In this document: positions 45,504 to 54,986 of the stretch, one piece after another
Position numbering within the stretch: position 1 is the first letter of the stretch
How the letters are laid out: each line of letters opens with the position of its first letter
Notes under the pieces: model-generated
What the model was told of the DNA's origin: nothing
The model's input: only the letters and a program-made list of their open reading frames with translations
The model's database searches: none
Made by a program: the position numbers and the translations under genes
Assembly (NCBI RefSeq): GCF_003410055.1
Contig: NZ_QUZK01000012.1
Coordinates: forward strand, 62,001-126,000
Direction of reading: 5' to 3'
DNA from: Wenzhouxiangella sediminis
Lineage (GTDB): Bacteria > Pseudomonadota > Gammaproteobacteria > Xanthomonadales > Wenzhouxiangellaceae
Length of the DNA: 64,000 nt

Positions 45504-46964
45504 ATGCCCGAAATCCTGAAAACGAGCAAACGCTCGACCACCTGGCTCCTGCGCGGCGGCGTGGTGCTGGCGGCCGTCTATCTTGCCACCTTCATCTGGC
45601 ACCAGGTCAAGCCGCTGCCGGACGGACTGGACTTCGCCGGCCCGTGGCGCCCGGCGAACACGGTGCGCTTCCACGCCGACTCGACCTGGCTGGATTCCGG
45701 CGGCGAGCAACACACCGAGCAGGCGATCTTCGAAGCCGCCTTCGCGATGCTCGAACGCGCCGAGCGGCTGGCGGTCAGTGACTTCTTCCTGGTCAACCGC
45801 TTCGCCGGGCAGGCCGGCGACGGCTACCGGCCGCTGTCGGGGCAGCTGGTCGAAGCCCTGAGCAACGAAAGCCGATCGCACCCGGCCCTGACCGCGACCC
45901 TGATCACCGACCCCTTCAACGACCTCTACGACGGCGTGGAGCAGCCTCTGTTCGAAGCGCTCGAGCAGGCCGGAGTCGAGGTTGTCGAAACCGACCTTAC
46001 CCGACTGCGCGACCCCAACCCGCTCTGGTCGGCGGCATGGCGAATCTGCTGCCAGTGGTTCGGCAACGGACACGAAGGCGGCTGGCTGCCCAATCCGGTG
46101 GGCGACGGGTCGGTGACGCTCCGGACCTACCTCGCGATGCTCAACTTCAAGGCCAATCATCGCAAGACGCTGTTCGTGTACGGCGATCAAGGCCCGGAGG
46201 CCCTGGTCACTTCAGCCAATCCCCACGACGCCAGCAGCCGGCATGACAACGTCGCTTTCTCCTTCGATGGCCCCGCGGCGGTCGACCTTCTCGAAACCGA
46301 GAGCAGCGTGGTGGCATTCTCGACGGGACATCGTCCCGATTGGACCCGAAACTTGGCCGGCCCGCTCGGCGTCGTCGCTGCCGAGGTCCGGATTCTCACC
46401 GAAGCGGCCATTCGCGACGCCGCCCTGGAAATGATCGGCGAGGCCGACGAAGGCGATTCGCTCGACCTGCTGATGTTCTATCTCTCGCATCGCGACATCG
46501 TCGAGGCCCTGGTCGCTGCCGAGCAACGCGGCGCAACGGTCCGCGTGCTGCTCGATCCCAACGAGGACGCCTTCGGTCGCAAGAAGAACGGGGTGCCCAA
46601 CCGCCAGGTCGCCTGGGAGCTGCACGAGGCCGGCCTGCCGGTGCGCTGGTGCAATACGCGCGGCGAGCAGTGCCACGGCAAGATGCTGGTACTGCGACCG
46701 AGCCAAGGCGAGCACCAGGTGCTGGCCGGTTCGGCCAATTTCACGCGCCGCAACCTGGACAACTACAACCTGGAGACGAATGTCCAGATCCGGGCTGCCG
46801 CGAACAGCGCCATGATGCAAACGGTGGCGGGCTTCTTCGAGGAGCGTTGGTCCAACACCCCCGATCGCATCCACAGCCTGCCCTACGAGCGCTACGCCGA
46901 TCATTCCCGCCTTCGCTACTGGCAGTACCGGCTGATGGAAGCCACCGGTCTTTCGACATTCTGA
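45504..46964 (+). CDS. Phospholipase D-like protein, membrane-anchored
   Basis: 486 residues with an N-terminal TM helix (about 16-33) and two PLD-superfamily motifs: NHRKTLFVYGDQ with the GSANP-like ALVTSANP, and CHGKMLVL with VLAGSANFTRRN. The HxK pair is present twice, but the Asp of the canonical HxKx4D is shifted or absent, so activity may be on non-phosphatidylcholine substrates such as cardiolipin or nucleic acid. It ends 11 bp before the lysoplasmalogenase-like gene. Confidence 0.85.
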   Translation: MPEILKTSKRSTTWLLRGGVVLAAVYLATFIWHQVKPLPDGLDFAGPWRPANTVRFHADSTWLDSGGEQHTEQAIFEAAFAMLERAERLAVSDFFLVNRFAGQAGDGYRPLSGQLVEALSNESRSHPALTATLITDPFNDLYDGVEQPLFEALEQAGVEVVETDLTRLRDPNPLWSAAWRICCQWFGNGHEGGWLPNPVGDGSVTLRTYLAMLNFKANHRKTLFVYGDQGPEALVTSANPHDASSRHDNVAFSFDGPAAVDLLETESSVVAFSTGHRPDWTRNLAGPLGVVAAEVRILTEAAIRDAALEMIGEADEGDSLDLLMFYLSHRDIVEALVAAEQRGATVRVLLDPNEDAFGRKKNGVPNRQVAWELHEAGLPVRWCNTRGEQCHGKMLVLRPSQGEHQVLAGSANFTRRNLDNYNLETNVQIRAAANSAMMQTVAGFFEERWSNTPDRIHSLPYERYADHSRLRYWQYRLMEATGLSTF

Positions 46965-46975
46965 GGAAGAAAGCA

Positions 46976-47635
46976 ATGAACGACGCGCCGAACCGCATCA
47001 CCCTGGCCAGAGCCGCCTTCATCATCATCGGCGCCGCCTACTGGATCACGCTGTGGCTGCCGCCGCTGCCCGGCAGCTGGATCCTCAAGTTCACGCCGAT
47101 GCTGATCGCCGCCGCAGCGCTGGCCGGCACCTTGCGGCCGGCCGCTGCCTGGCCGATGGCGATCGGCTTCGTGGCCGCGGCCGGCGGCGACCTGTTCCTG
47201 GCGCTGGACCGGCACGGCTATTTCACCTTCGGCCTCGGCTGCTTCCTCATCACCCAGCTGGCCTACTCCCTGGCCTTCTACCGTCATCGCCAGGCGTTCG
47301 CCGCGCGCTGGGCCTGGTGGCTGCCGGTGATCGTCTTCGGTGTGGCCGTGCTCGCCTGGATGTGGCCGGGACTGGGCGCCGACCGCGTTCCGGTCACCGT
47401 TTACGTCGCGGCACTGGTGAGTATGGCCATCACGGCGTCGACCGTGGAGACGAGACCCGCACGCTTGTTCGCGGGCGCTGCCCTGTTCGTCGTCTCCGAC
47501 GCGCTCATCGGCGTTACGCGCTTCGTGGCGGACTTCGAGCACTCGGTACCGACCATCATCGCCATATACATGCTGGCCCAGTACCTGATCTTCACCGGCA
47601 GCCTGCGGGCCTTGCCGCAAAAAAGCCGGACATGA
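46976..47635 (+). CDS. YhhN-family (lysoplasmalogenase-like) membrane protein
   Basis: 219 residues, seven or eight TM helices, with the family's conserved acidic residues in AAAGGDLFLAL and FVVSDALIGV. YhhN/TMEM86 proteins hydrolyse the vinyl-ether of lysoplasmalogen. Its neighbour is a PLD-like protein, so a shared lipid-handling role is possible but unproven. Overlaps the next gene by 4 bp (ATGA). Confidence 0.88.
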   Translation: MNDAPNRITLARAAFIIIGAAYWITLWLPPLPGSWILKFTPMLIAAAALAGTLRPAAAWPMAIGFVAAAGGDLFLALDRHGYFTFGLGCFLITQLAYSLAFYRHRQAFAARWAWWLPVIVFGVAVLAWMWPGLGADRVPVTVYVAALVSMAITASTVETRPARLFAGAALFVVSDALIGVTRFVADFEHSVPTIIAIYMLAQYLIFTGSLRALPQKSRT

Positions 47636-49101
47636 CCCGCGCCGGCGAGCACGGCAGCGCCCTGCGGCCACGCATCGGCCTGATCGCCGGGCCGCTGGCT
47701 TTCCTCGTCATGCTGCTCCTGCCGGCGCCGGAAAGCATGCCCGAGCAGGCCTGGCGCGTGTCCGCCGTTGCCACCCTGATGGTCGTGTGGTGGATCTGCG
47801 AAGCCCTGCCCATCGCCGCCACCGCCCTGCTGCCCATCGTGCTGTTCCCGCTGCTCGGCGTGACCGACATCGCCGGAGCGACCACGCCCTTTGCCAATCC
47901 GCTGATCTACCTGTTCCTGGGCGGCTTCATCATCGCGCTCGGCATGGAGCGTTCCGGCCTGCACCGGCGCATCGCGCTGTTCATCATCCGGCGGGTGGGC
48001 ACGCATCCGCGGGCGCTCGTCGCCGGTTTCATGCTGGCCGCCGCTTTCCTGAGCATGTGGGTTTCCAATACCGCCACCGCAATGATGATGCTGCCCATCG
48101 CGCTTTCGGTGATCCGCCTGGTCGAAGGCGACGACGCCTCTACCGCCGGCGGGGACTTCGCGCTGATCCTGCTGCTGGCGCTCGCCTACGCCTGCAACAT
48201 CGGGGGGCTGGGCACGCTGATCGGAACGCCGCCCAACGCCCTGCTCGCCGCCTATCTGCTGGAAAACCACGAGCTGTCCATCGGTTTCGCCCAGTGGCTG
48301 CTGGTCGGCCTGCCGCTGGTCGTCCTCGCCCTGCCCCTGGTCTACCTGGTTCTCACGCGCGTCGTGTTCCACGTGTCGGGCAATGAACTGCCGGGCGGAC
48401 GGGAGATGCTCCATGAAGCGCTGGCCCATTCCGGGCCCATGACCCGGGCCGAGAAGCAGGTCGCCGCCGTGTTCGTCCTCACCGCCGCGCTCTGGGTCAC
48501 CCGGCCGTTGATCGAGCCCTGGCTGCCGGGGCTTTCGGACACCGGCATCGCGATCTTCGGCGCCCTGCTCCTGTTCGTCGTGCCGCTGGACTGGCGGGGC
48601 TGGCGATTCGTGCTGACCTGGCGCGACACGGCGCGGCTTCCCTGGGAGGTCCTGATCCTTTTCGGCGGCGGGCTCAGCCTGGCGGCCGGCATCGCCGACT
48701 CGGGCCTGGCCGGCTGGATCGGCTCGGCCTTCCAGCAGCTCGAGGCGCTGCCCGTCCTCGTTCTGATCCTGATGGCCGTCGCCGCCGTGATCTTCCTGAC
48801 CGAAGTCACCAGCAACACAGCGACGGCGGCGGCCTTCCTGCCCATTCTCGGCTCCGTCGCGGTGGGGATGGGGCTCGACCCGGTGGTGCTGGCCGCGCCA
48901 GCGGCCGTCGCCGCAAGCTGCGCCTTCATGCTGCCGGTGGCCACGCCACCCAACGCCATCGTCTACGGCAGCTCGCGCGTCTCGATCCCGCAGATGGCGC
49001 GCGCGGGCCTGGCCGTGAACATCCTGATGATCATCGTGGTTACGGGCTTGATGTACTTTCTACTCGGCTGGGTCTTCGGCGCCGACATGGCACCGGGTTG
49101 A
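47632..49101 (+). CDS. SLC13/DASS family anion transporter
   Basis: 489 residues with about 12 TM helices. Two signature sodium/carboxylate sites, SNTATAMMMLP and TSNTATAAAFLP, are separated by the halves of the transporter, with GTLIGTPPNALLAAYL and VATPPNAIVYGS in the matching hairpins. It likely imports dicarboxylates, citrate or sulfate with sodium; the motif alone does not choose between them. Confidence 0.92.
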   Translation: MTRAGEHGSALRPRIGLIAGPLAFLVMLLLPAPESMPEQAWRVSAVATLMVVWWICEALPIAATALLPIVLFPLLGVTDIAGATTPFANPLIYLFLGGFIIALGMERSGLHRRIALFIIRRVGTHPRALVAGFMLAAAFLSMWVSNTATAMMMLPIALSVIRLVEGDDASTAGGDFALILLLALAYACNIGGLGTLIGTPPNALLAAYLLENHELSIGFAQWLLVGLPLVVLALPLVYLVLTRVVFHVSGNELPGGREMLHEALAHSGPMTRAEKQVAAVFVLTAALWVTRPLIEPWLPGLSDTGIAIFGALLLFVVPLDWRGWRFVLTWRDTARLPWEVLILFGGGLSLAAGIADSGLAGWIGSAFQQLEALPVLVLILMAVAAVIFLTEVTSNTATAAAFLPILGSVAVGMGLDPVVLAAPAAVAASCAFMLPVATPPNAIVYGSSRVSIPQMARAGLAVNILMIIVVTGLMYFLLGWVFGADMAPG

Positions 49102-49197
49102 ACCCCCGGGCAGGCTCGTTGTCCTTACCTGTTTGAGTTGCCGCCGGTCGCGGCGGCGCCCTTTCACACGCCAAGACAAAGTAATCGGGGAATCTGC

Positions 49198-51255
49198 ATG
49201 AAGAGATTGCATCAATGCCTGACCGCCGCCGCCCTGCTGGGCCTGCTCGGCGCGCAGACCCACGCCGACGATCACGCCGGCGCCTCGCCGGAGGCCAAGC
49301 TGGGCGAATGGGGTATCGCCACATCGAACATCAGCGAGACGGTGCAGCCGGGCGACGACTTCTTCACCTGGGTGAATGCCGGTTGGCTGGAATCGACCGA
49401 GATTCCGCCGGGCTTCTCGCGCTGGGGGGCGTTCAACGAGCTGCGCATCCTGTCGGAAGAGCGCGTCGACGACATCATCAGCGACCTGGGCGACAACGAC
49501 CCGCAGCCGGGCAGCCCCTCGCAGCAGGTCGGCGACCTCTACGCCAGCTACATGAACACCGATCGCATCGAGGAGAAAGGCCTGGATCCGGTTCGCGAAA
49601 CCCTTGATGAACTGCTCGCCATCGATTCGCACGAAGCCGCCGCCCGCTGGATGGGCCGGCAAGGCACGGGCTCGATCGTGGCGGCGTTCGTGACGCTCGA
49701 CCAGGGCAACCCCGAGCGTTACCTCACCTACCTCTACCAGAGCGGCCTGGGCCTGCCCGACCGCGACTACTACACGCGTGAGGACGAACCCTTCCCGGGG
49801 CACCGCCAGGCCTATCGCGACTACATCGCCGCCACTTTCGAGCGCGCCGGCGTCGACAACGCCAGCGATCGAGCCGACGCAGTGCTCGCGCTGGAGATGA
49901 AACTGGCTGAAAACCACTGGACCCGGGTCGAAGCCCGTGACCGCCAGGCCAACTACAACCTGATGACCCCGGCCGAGCTGGCCGAGAACGCCTCCGGCTT
50001 CCCCTGGCAGGCTTTCCTCGCCGAACGCGGGCTCGAGGGCATCGAGGAAATGGTGGTCGCGACCAATACCGCCATTTATGCCAACAGCGAGCTGTTCGCA
50101 GCAACGCCTGCCAGGGATTGGGCTTCCTGGCATGCCTTCCACTGGATCAACAACCATGCCCCGCTTCTGTCGGGTGAGTACGCCGACGCCCACTTCGCGC
50201 TGTTCGACAAGCGTCTCAACGGCGTCGAGGAACAGCGCGAGCGGGCCAAGCGCGGCATCAACTTCGTCAGTTCCCGCCTCGGCGAGCTGGTCGGGCGCGT
50301 CTACGTGGAGCGTCATTTCCCGGCCGACTACCGCGAACAGATGATGGAGCTTGTCGAATACCTGCGCCGGGCCTTCGCCGAGCGCCTCGACACCCTGGCC
50401 TGGATGGACGAAGAGACGCGCGCCGAAGCCCACCGCAAGCTCGAGGCCTTCCTGCCCAAGATCGGCTACCCGGAAAAGTGGCGCGACTACTCGGATGTAG
50501 CGATCGCCGCCGACAACCTGGTCGGCAACAGCCGCCGGATCAGCGAGTGGGCCTGGAACGACCAGCTGGCCAAGCTCGACGAGCCGGTCCGCTCCTGGGA
50601 ATGGGGCATGACGCCGCAGACGGTCAACGCCTACTACCACCCGACGCGCAACGAGATCGTCTTTCCGGCCGCCATCCTGCAGCCGCCCTTCTTCGATCCC
50701 AACGCCGACCCGGCGGTCAACTTCGGCGCCATCGGTGGCGTGATCGGCCATGAAATGGGCCACGGTTTCGACGACCAGGGTTCGCGCTCCGACGCCGACG
50801 GCGTGCTGCGCAACTGGTGGACGGACGCCTCGCGCGAGCAGTTCGAACAGCGCACAGGCAAACTGGTCGAACAGTACAACGGGTTCGAGCCCATCGAGGG
50901 CATGAACATCAACGGCGAGCTGACCCTGGGCGAGAACATCGGCGACCTTGGCGGGCTGTCGATCGCCCATCACGCCTACGAGATGTATCTCGAAGATCAC
51001 TCCGGAGGCGAGGCGCCCGTGCTCGACGGTTACACCGGCGATCAGCGCTTCTTCATGGCCTGGGCCCAGGTCTGGCGCAACCTCTGGGCCAGCGAGGAGT
51101 CGCTGCGCAACCGCCTGATCAACGACTCGCACAGCCCGGCCGAGTACCGCGTCAACGGCATCGTGCGCAACCTCGACGCCTGGTACGAGGCCTTCGACGT
51201 CGGCTCGGACGCCGAACTCTACCTGGCGCCCGAAGACCGCGTCAGCATCTGGTAA
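49198..51255 (+). CDS. M13-family (neprilysin/PepO-like) zinc metallopeptidase
   Basis: 685 residues with a signal peptide (about 1-22), so periplasmic or secreted. The peptidase core has HExxH in VIGHEMGHGFDDQG and the third ligand in the GENIGDLGG motif, followed by RVNGIVRNLDAWYEAFDV, as expected for M13 enzymes of about 670 residues. The C-terminus ends in SIW, close to the family's final Trp. The ATG at 49198 precedes a good signal peptide. Confidence 0.94.
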   Translation: MKRLHQCLTAAALLGLLGAQTHADDHAGASPEAKLGEWGIATSNISETVQPGDDFFTWVNAGWLESTEIPPGFSRWGAFNELRILSEERVDDIISDLGDNDPQPGSPSQQVGDLYASYMNTDRIEEKGLDPVRETLDELLAIDSHEAAARWMGRQGTGSIVAAFVTLDQGNPERYLTYLYQSGLGLPDRDYYTREDEPFPGHRQAYRDYIAATFERAGVDNASDRADAVLALEMKLAENHWTRVEARDRQANYNLMTPAELAENASGFPWQAFLAERGLEGIEEMVVATNTAIYANSELFAATPARDWASWHAFHWINNHAPLLSGEYADAHFALFDKRLNGVEEQRERAKRGINFVSSRLGELVGRVYVERHFPADYREQMMELVEYLRRAFAERLDTLAWMDEETRAEAHRKLEAFLPKIGYPEKWRDYSDVAIAADNLVGNSRRISEWAWNDQLAKLDEPVRSWEWGMTPQTVNAYYHPTRNEIVFPAAILQPPFFDPNADPAVNFGAIGGVIGHEMGHGFDDQGSRSDADGVLRNWWTDASREQFEQRTGKLVEQYNGFEPIEGMNINGELTLGENIGDLGGLSIAHHAYEMYLEDHSGGEAPVLDGYTGDQRFFMAWAQVWRNLWASEESLRNRLINDSHSPAEYRVNGIVRNLDAWYEAFDVGSDAELYLAPEDRVSIW

Positions 51256-51257
51256 TC

Positions 51258-51349
51258 AAAACCTTGTAACCACGGAAGGCACGGAAGAAAAAGCAGTATT
51301 CTCGCTTCACTTTCCGTGTATGGCCGTGCCTTCCGTGGTTCCGGGGTTT
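51258..51349. repeat. Palindromic dispersed repeat, copy B (CCACGGAAG type)
   Basis: A second copy of the element at 22840-22928, in reverse orientation. The left arm 51258-51286 (core AACCACGGAAGGCACGGAA) pairs with 51324-51349. It lies 2 bp after the M13 peptidase stop and 13 bp before the stop of the convergent decarboxylase, the same kind of place as copy A. A terminator role is likely. Confidence 0.9.
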
Positions 51350-51362
51350 GTTTCGCAGCGCC

Positions 51363-52784
51363 TCAAGCAGCTGCGAGGTCCCGGGCAGTCTCCTCGATCA
51401 GGGCCCAGGCCGCTTCCACGTGCCCGCGCTCCACCCGGGTCTGGCCCGGGACCAGGCGCAGCGCATAGCGTCCGGCCAGGCGCGTGTGGGTGATATACAG
51501 CCTGCCATCGTCCTGGATTTGGGATAGTAGCTTCCGGTTGGCCCGCTCGATGGCTGCTTCATCCTTCGTGTTCGCGGGCAACCAGCGAAAACACACGCAG
51601 TTCAGCGGCGCCGGTGCGAGGCGCTCGAAAGACGGATGGTTGTCGATGGTGTCGACCAGCCACTGGCCGTACTCGATATGCCGCCGGATCATGGCCTGGA
51701 GGCCGCTGCGGCCGAAGCTGCGCATCACGAACCACAGCTTCAGCGCGCGGAAGCGTCGACCCAGCTGGATGCCCCAGTCGCGGTAGTTGCGCACCTGTGT
51801 ATCGACTCGGGTCCTGAGGTACTCGGGCTGGATGTCGAAGGTTCGCACCAGCGACTCGGCGTCGCGCACGTAGTAGGCCGTGCAGTCGAAATTGGTCGCC
51901 ATCCACTTGTGCGGATTGACGACGAAGGAATCGACGGACTCGCCCGAGCCGAGCATCCAGCGGAACTCCGGCAACAACAGCGCCGTGCCGGCATACGCCG
52001 CGTCGACGTGCAGCCAGACGTCCTGTTCTCGGCAGATCTCGCCGATGGCGTCTATCGGGTCGATCGCGGTGGAACTGGTCGTGCCGAGCGCGGCGATCAC
52101 GCACAGCGGCGTGACGCCTTCGGCGCGGTCGGCCTCGATGCATTCCGCAAGCGCCCGGGGCCGCATCGCGAAGTCGTCGTCGACCGGTATCTTGCGAAGC
52201 GCGCTCGACCCGAAGCCGGCGATACGAACGTCCTTTTCGATCGATGAATGCGCCTCGGTCGAACAGTAGATCGCAAAGCGCCGACCTTCGAAGCCCTGCT
52301 CGTTGATCTTGAAGCCGGTCGCCCGCTCCCGGGCGCTCAACAGCGCACAAAGCGTGGCGGTCGACGCGGTGTCCTGGATCACGCCCTCGAAGTCGTCCGG
52401 CAGGCCCAGCCAGTCGCGCAGCCAGCTCACCACGCGGCCTTCCAGTTCGGCCGCCGCCGGCGAGGTCTCCCAGCTCATGCACTGGGCGCCGAGCGTGGCC
52501 GTGAGCATCTCGGCCAATACCGACGGGTAGGAACTGTTTGCCGGAAAATAGGCCATGAACATCGGGTGTTGCCAGTGCGTCATGCCCGGCAGGATGATCT
52601 CGCGGAAATCGGCGAAGACGTCGTTCATGTCCTCGCCCGACTCCGGGCCGGCCTCCGGCAACATCTCGGCAATACTGCCCGGTTCGACTCGCGACTTGAC
52701 CGGCCGCTCTTCGAGTGTTGCCAGGTAATCCGCCATCCAGTCGACCAGTTCATGGGCTTGGCGGCGAAACTCGTCGTTGTCCAT
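51363..52784 (-). CDS. PLP-dependent aromatic-L-amino-acid decarboxylase family protein
   Basis: 473 residues of the group II decarboxylase family. The PLP Lys is in NPHKWM and the PLP-binding Asp/Ala motif is WLHVDAAYAG; HWQHPMFMAYFPAN near residue 75 is the family's N-terminal signature. Substrates of relatives are tryptophan, tyrosine, DOPA or phenylalanine. It may make trace amines such as tryptamine or phenethylamine; I cannot choose one. Confidence 0.92.
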   Translation of the reverse strand: MDNDEFRRQAHELVDWMADYLATLEERPVKSRVEPGSIAEMLPEAGPESGEDMNDVFADFREIILPGMTHWQHPMFMAYFPANSSYPSVLAEMLTATLGAQCMSWETSPAAAELEGRVVSWLRDWLGLPDDFEGVIQDTASTATLCALLSARERATGFKINEQGFEGRRFAIYCSTEAHSSIEKDVRIAGFGSSALRKIPVDDDFAMRPRALAECIEADRAEGVTPLCVIAALGTTSSTAIDPIDAIGEICREQDVWLHVDAAYAGTALLLPEFRWMLGSGESVDSFVVNPHKWMATNFDCTAYYVRDAESLVRTFDIQPEYLRTRVDTQVRNYRDWGIQLGRRFRALKLWFVMRSFGRSGLQAMIRRHIEYGQWLVDTIDNHPSFERLAPAPLNCVCFRWLPANTKDEAAIERANRKLLSQIQDDGRLYITHTRLAGRYALRLVPGQTRVERGHVEAAWALIEETARDLAAA

Positions 52785-52818
52785 TGTTCCTGCTGCAGCT
52801 TGGTGGGATCTTACCCGG

Positions 52819-54510
52819 CTAATGCGCCACCGCCCGACGCCACCACGGACGTCGCGCCAGGCGCGGCTGGCCGGTACGCAGGTAGTGTACGACGTCCGGG
52901 TCCACGGCCACGGCCCAGATCAACTCCGCCGAGTGCGGCGTGCCGCAGAACAGGATGCGGTCGCCCATCGCGAGCGGCTCGTCGTCGTCCGGCAGGAGCA
53001 TCACCCGGTCGTCCCGGATGATCATCAGGACCAGCGCGTCCATCTTCTCGCTTCGGTTGCGGGGGTCGAGCGTGAGCATGCCTGCAGTGAATGTGCGACC
53101 CGCTTCGATGGCTTCGGCCAGCGGGGGCGTTCGCTTCTCGCTGACGCGACTGGACCAGAATTGCACGCGCTCGTCGCCGATGCGTTCGCGAAGTCGCTTC
53201 AGGCAGTCCCTGTTCCAGTCCTCGTCGTTCTCGAGCATCTTGTCGACGAAGGCCGGCACCATGGTCGCCTCGAGCACGGGACGGACGGCGGAAGCCACGA
53301 TGCCGCTGACCGAACAGGTCAGATGCGTACCGGCCTCTTCGAACAGCTGGCGATTGTGCAGGTGGTTTTCGCGCGCGATCACCAGCAGGTCGGGGTTGAT
53401 CATCAGCGCCGTCATGATGGTCGAGAGGTTCTCCGCGTCGCTGGCATGGGCAACGACAAGCCCGGTCACCTCGGCCACCCCCGCGCGCTCGAGGGCGTGC
53501 CCCTCCGAGCTGGGCCCGAATACGCTGCCCGTCGGCCAGTCCCCATCCTCGCCTTCCTCGGCAATGATGCGCGTCGATACGCCCTGGCTTTGCAGACTCT
53601 CGGCCAGCGAACGGCCGAAGTCGTCCTGGCCGCAAATCAGCCAGGTACCGTCCAGACTGGTTTCCGGGTCCCATTTCTGCCTTGCACCGGCCTCGGAAAG
53701 GCGCTCGTAGAGCCGGTAGGCCTGCGGGCGCGTGATGGCCAGGGCGACGCGCCGCGAAAACTCCTCGGCCGGCCGGATGACGAAGCCGGTTTCGAACGAA
53801 GCCATGTTGCTGGCCGTGGCGCTCGAATCCGCGCGCGCGGCGACCATCACCTTCTGGTTGAGCAGGCGGCCCGCCAGCGCAATTTTCAAGTTGGTCTCGT
53901 CGCTGTCGGTCAACGCCAACAAGCCTGCGCACCAGCGATTCTGGAGACCGGCCTTGAGCAGGTTGTCCGGCACCGAGGCGTCCAGCCTAAAGCCCGGCAC
54001 CAGAACGTGATAGTCACGCAGTTGAAGCTCGCGAATTGCGTACTCGGAACGGTCGACGACAACCACCCGCCTGCCACTTTGCACGAGATTGTCGACGAGC
54101 ATCCCACCGGCACCGCCGTATCCGCAGATCAGGTAGAAGGGTGAGCGAATCGCGGCAATGGTGCGCTGCAGCCGGCGGCGTCCCAGCGCTTCGTGAAAGG
54201 CCTCGTCACGAACCAGGCCGACCAGGCTGCCGATCGCGAACAACCAGGCGAAGACCGTCAAGTAGATGCACACCATCGTCCACAGTCGCTGCGCCTCGCT
54301 GAACCTGGCGGGAATCTCCCCGAACCCGATCGTGCTGCCGGTGTAGCTCACGACATAGAAGGCATCCAGGAAATTCATGGTCCAGCGCTGGCCGTTTTCG
54401 TCGTAGCCGGGCACCAGGGTGTAACCGACCGTGGCCACGGCATACGCGCCGATCAGCACGATCAGCGGAAAGCGCATGCGCTGGAAAAGAAGTGAAAGCG
54501 GCGTGTTCAT
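52819..54510 (-). CDS. Potassium channel-like protein with two RCK (TrkA-N) domains
   Basis: 563 residues: two TM helices flanking a pore loop (TM about 12-33 and 77-100) with the selectivity filter TGSTIGFGE, then two Rossmann-like TrkA-N domains, at about 125-240 (ICGYGGAGGMLVDNL) and about 289-400 (ICGQDDFGRSLAESL), and C-terminal TrkA-C-like segments ending near IWAVAVDP. It resembles Kch/MthK-type ligand-gated K+ channels. The filter reads TIGFG rather than TVGYG, the Phe variant known in some channels. 15 bp upstream lies a small membrane protein that likely partners it. Confidence 0.9.
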   Translation of the reverse strand: MNTPLSLLFQRMRFPLIVLIGAYAVATVGYTLVPGYDENGQRWTMNFLDAFYVVSYTGSTIGFGEIPARFSEAQRLWTMVCIYLTVFAWLFAIGSLVGLVRDEAFHEALGRRRLQRTIAAIRSPFYLICGYGGAGGMLVDNLVQSGRRVVVVDRSEYAIRELQLRDYHVLVPGFRLDASVPDNLLKAGLQNRWCAGLLALTDSDETNLKIALAGRLLNQKVMVAARADSSATASNMASFETGFVIRPAEEFSRRVALAITRPQAYRLYERLSEAGARQKWDPETSLDGTWLICGQDDFGRSLAESLQSQGVSTRIIAEEGEDGDWPTGSVFGPSSEGHALERAGVAEVTGLVVAHASDAENLSTIMTALMINPDLLVIARENHLHNRQLFEEAGTHLTCSVSGIVASAVRPVLEATMVPAFVDKMLENDEDWNRDCLKRLRERIGDERVQFWSSRVSEKRTPPLAEAIEAGRTFTAGMLTLDPRNRSEKMDALVLMIIRDDRVMLLPDDDEPLAMGDRILFCGTPHSAELIWAVAVDPDVVHYLRTGQPRLARRPWWRRAVAH

Positions 54511-54525
54511 GGCCGGCGCTTCGAC

Positions 54526-54909
54526 TCAACGCCGAAAGCGACTCGTCTCGATCAGCACCACGACCATGGAGACGACGTTCGCCAGCAGCGCGCCACCTGA
54601 CAGCGAAACTACCGAGGCCATGACCGCAGGCGTGAGACCCGCTTCGGTGACGTGCACGGCCACGCCCCAGACCACGGCGGCAGCCAACAGCTGGAGGTCG
54701 GCGACCAGGCTGGAGGCCAGCAGCACCGCGCCGATGTGGGTCCGCTCGCCCAGCTTCATCACGGTCGCGATCAGGCTCACCACGATAGCCGCGAACAACT
54801 CGTAGGCATTGTGATGATCCGGGTTGTCGATCTCGCCGATGAAGAACCCGAAGTTGAGCGTCAATGCCAGAAGAATGAAAAACGCGAAAACGATCTTCTC
54901 GGGATTCAT
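54526..54909 (-). CDS. Small membrane protein (DUF6394-like), next to K+ channel
   Basis: 127 residues with about four TM helices: one near 7-25 (FFILLALTLNFGFFIGEI), others near 45-62, 75-95 and 105-120. The EIDNPDHHNAYELFAAIVV segment is typical of the family. I call it DUF6394-like from memory, with moderate confidence. It lies just upstream of the K+ channel gene, so a regulatory or complex role with it is plausible. Confidence 0.75.
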   Translation of the reverse strand: MNPEKIVFAFFILLALTLNFGFFIGEIDNPDHHNAYELFAAIVVSLIATVMKLGERTHIGAVLLASSLVADLQLLAAAVVWGVAVHVTEAGLTPAVMASVVSLSGGALLANVVSMVVVLIETSRFRR

Positions 54910-54986
54910 GACAGGTCCCCTCGCCGGCGGCAGTAACAAGCTGCACGTTAGCCGACCCGCCGGAGGCCGTCAATTCCGCGAATTCG

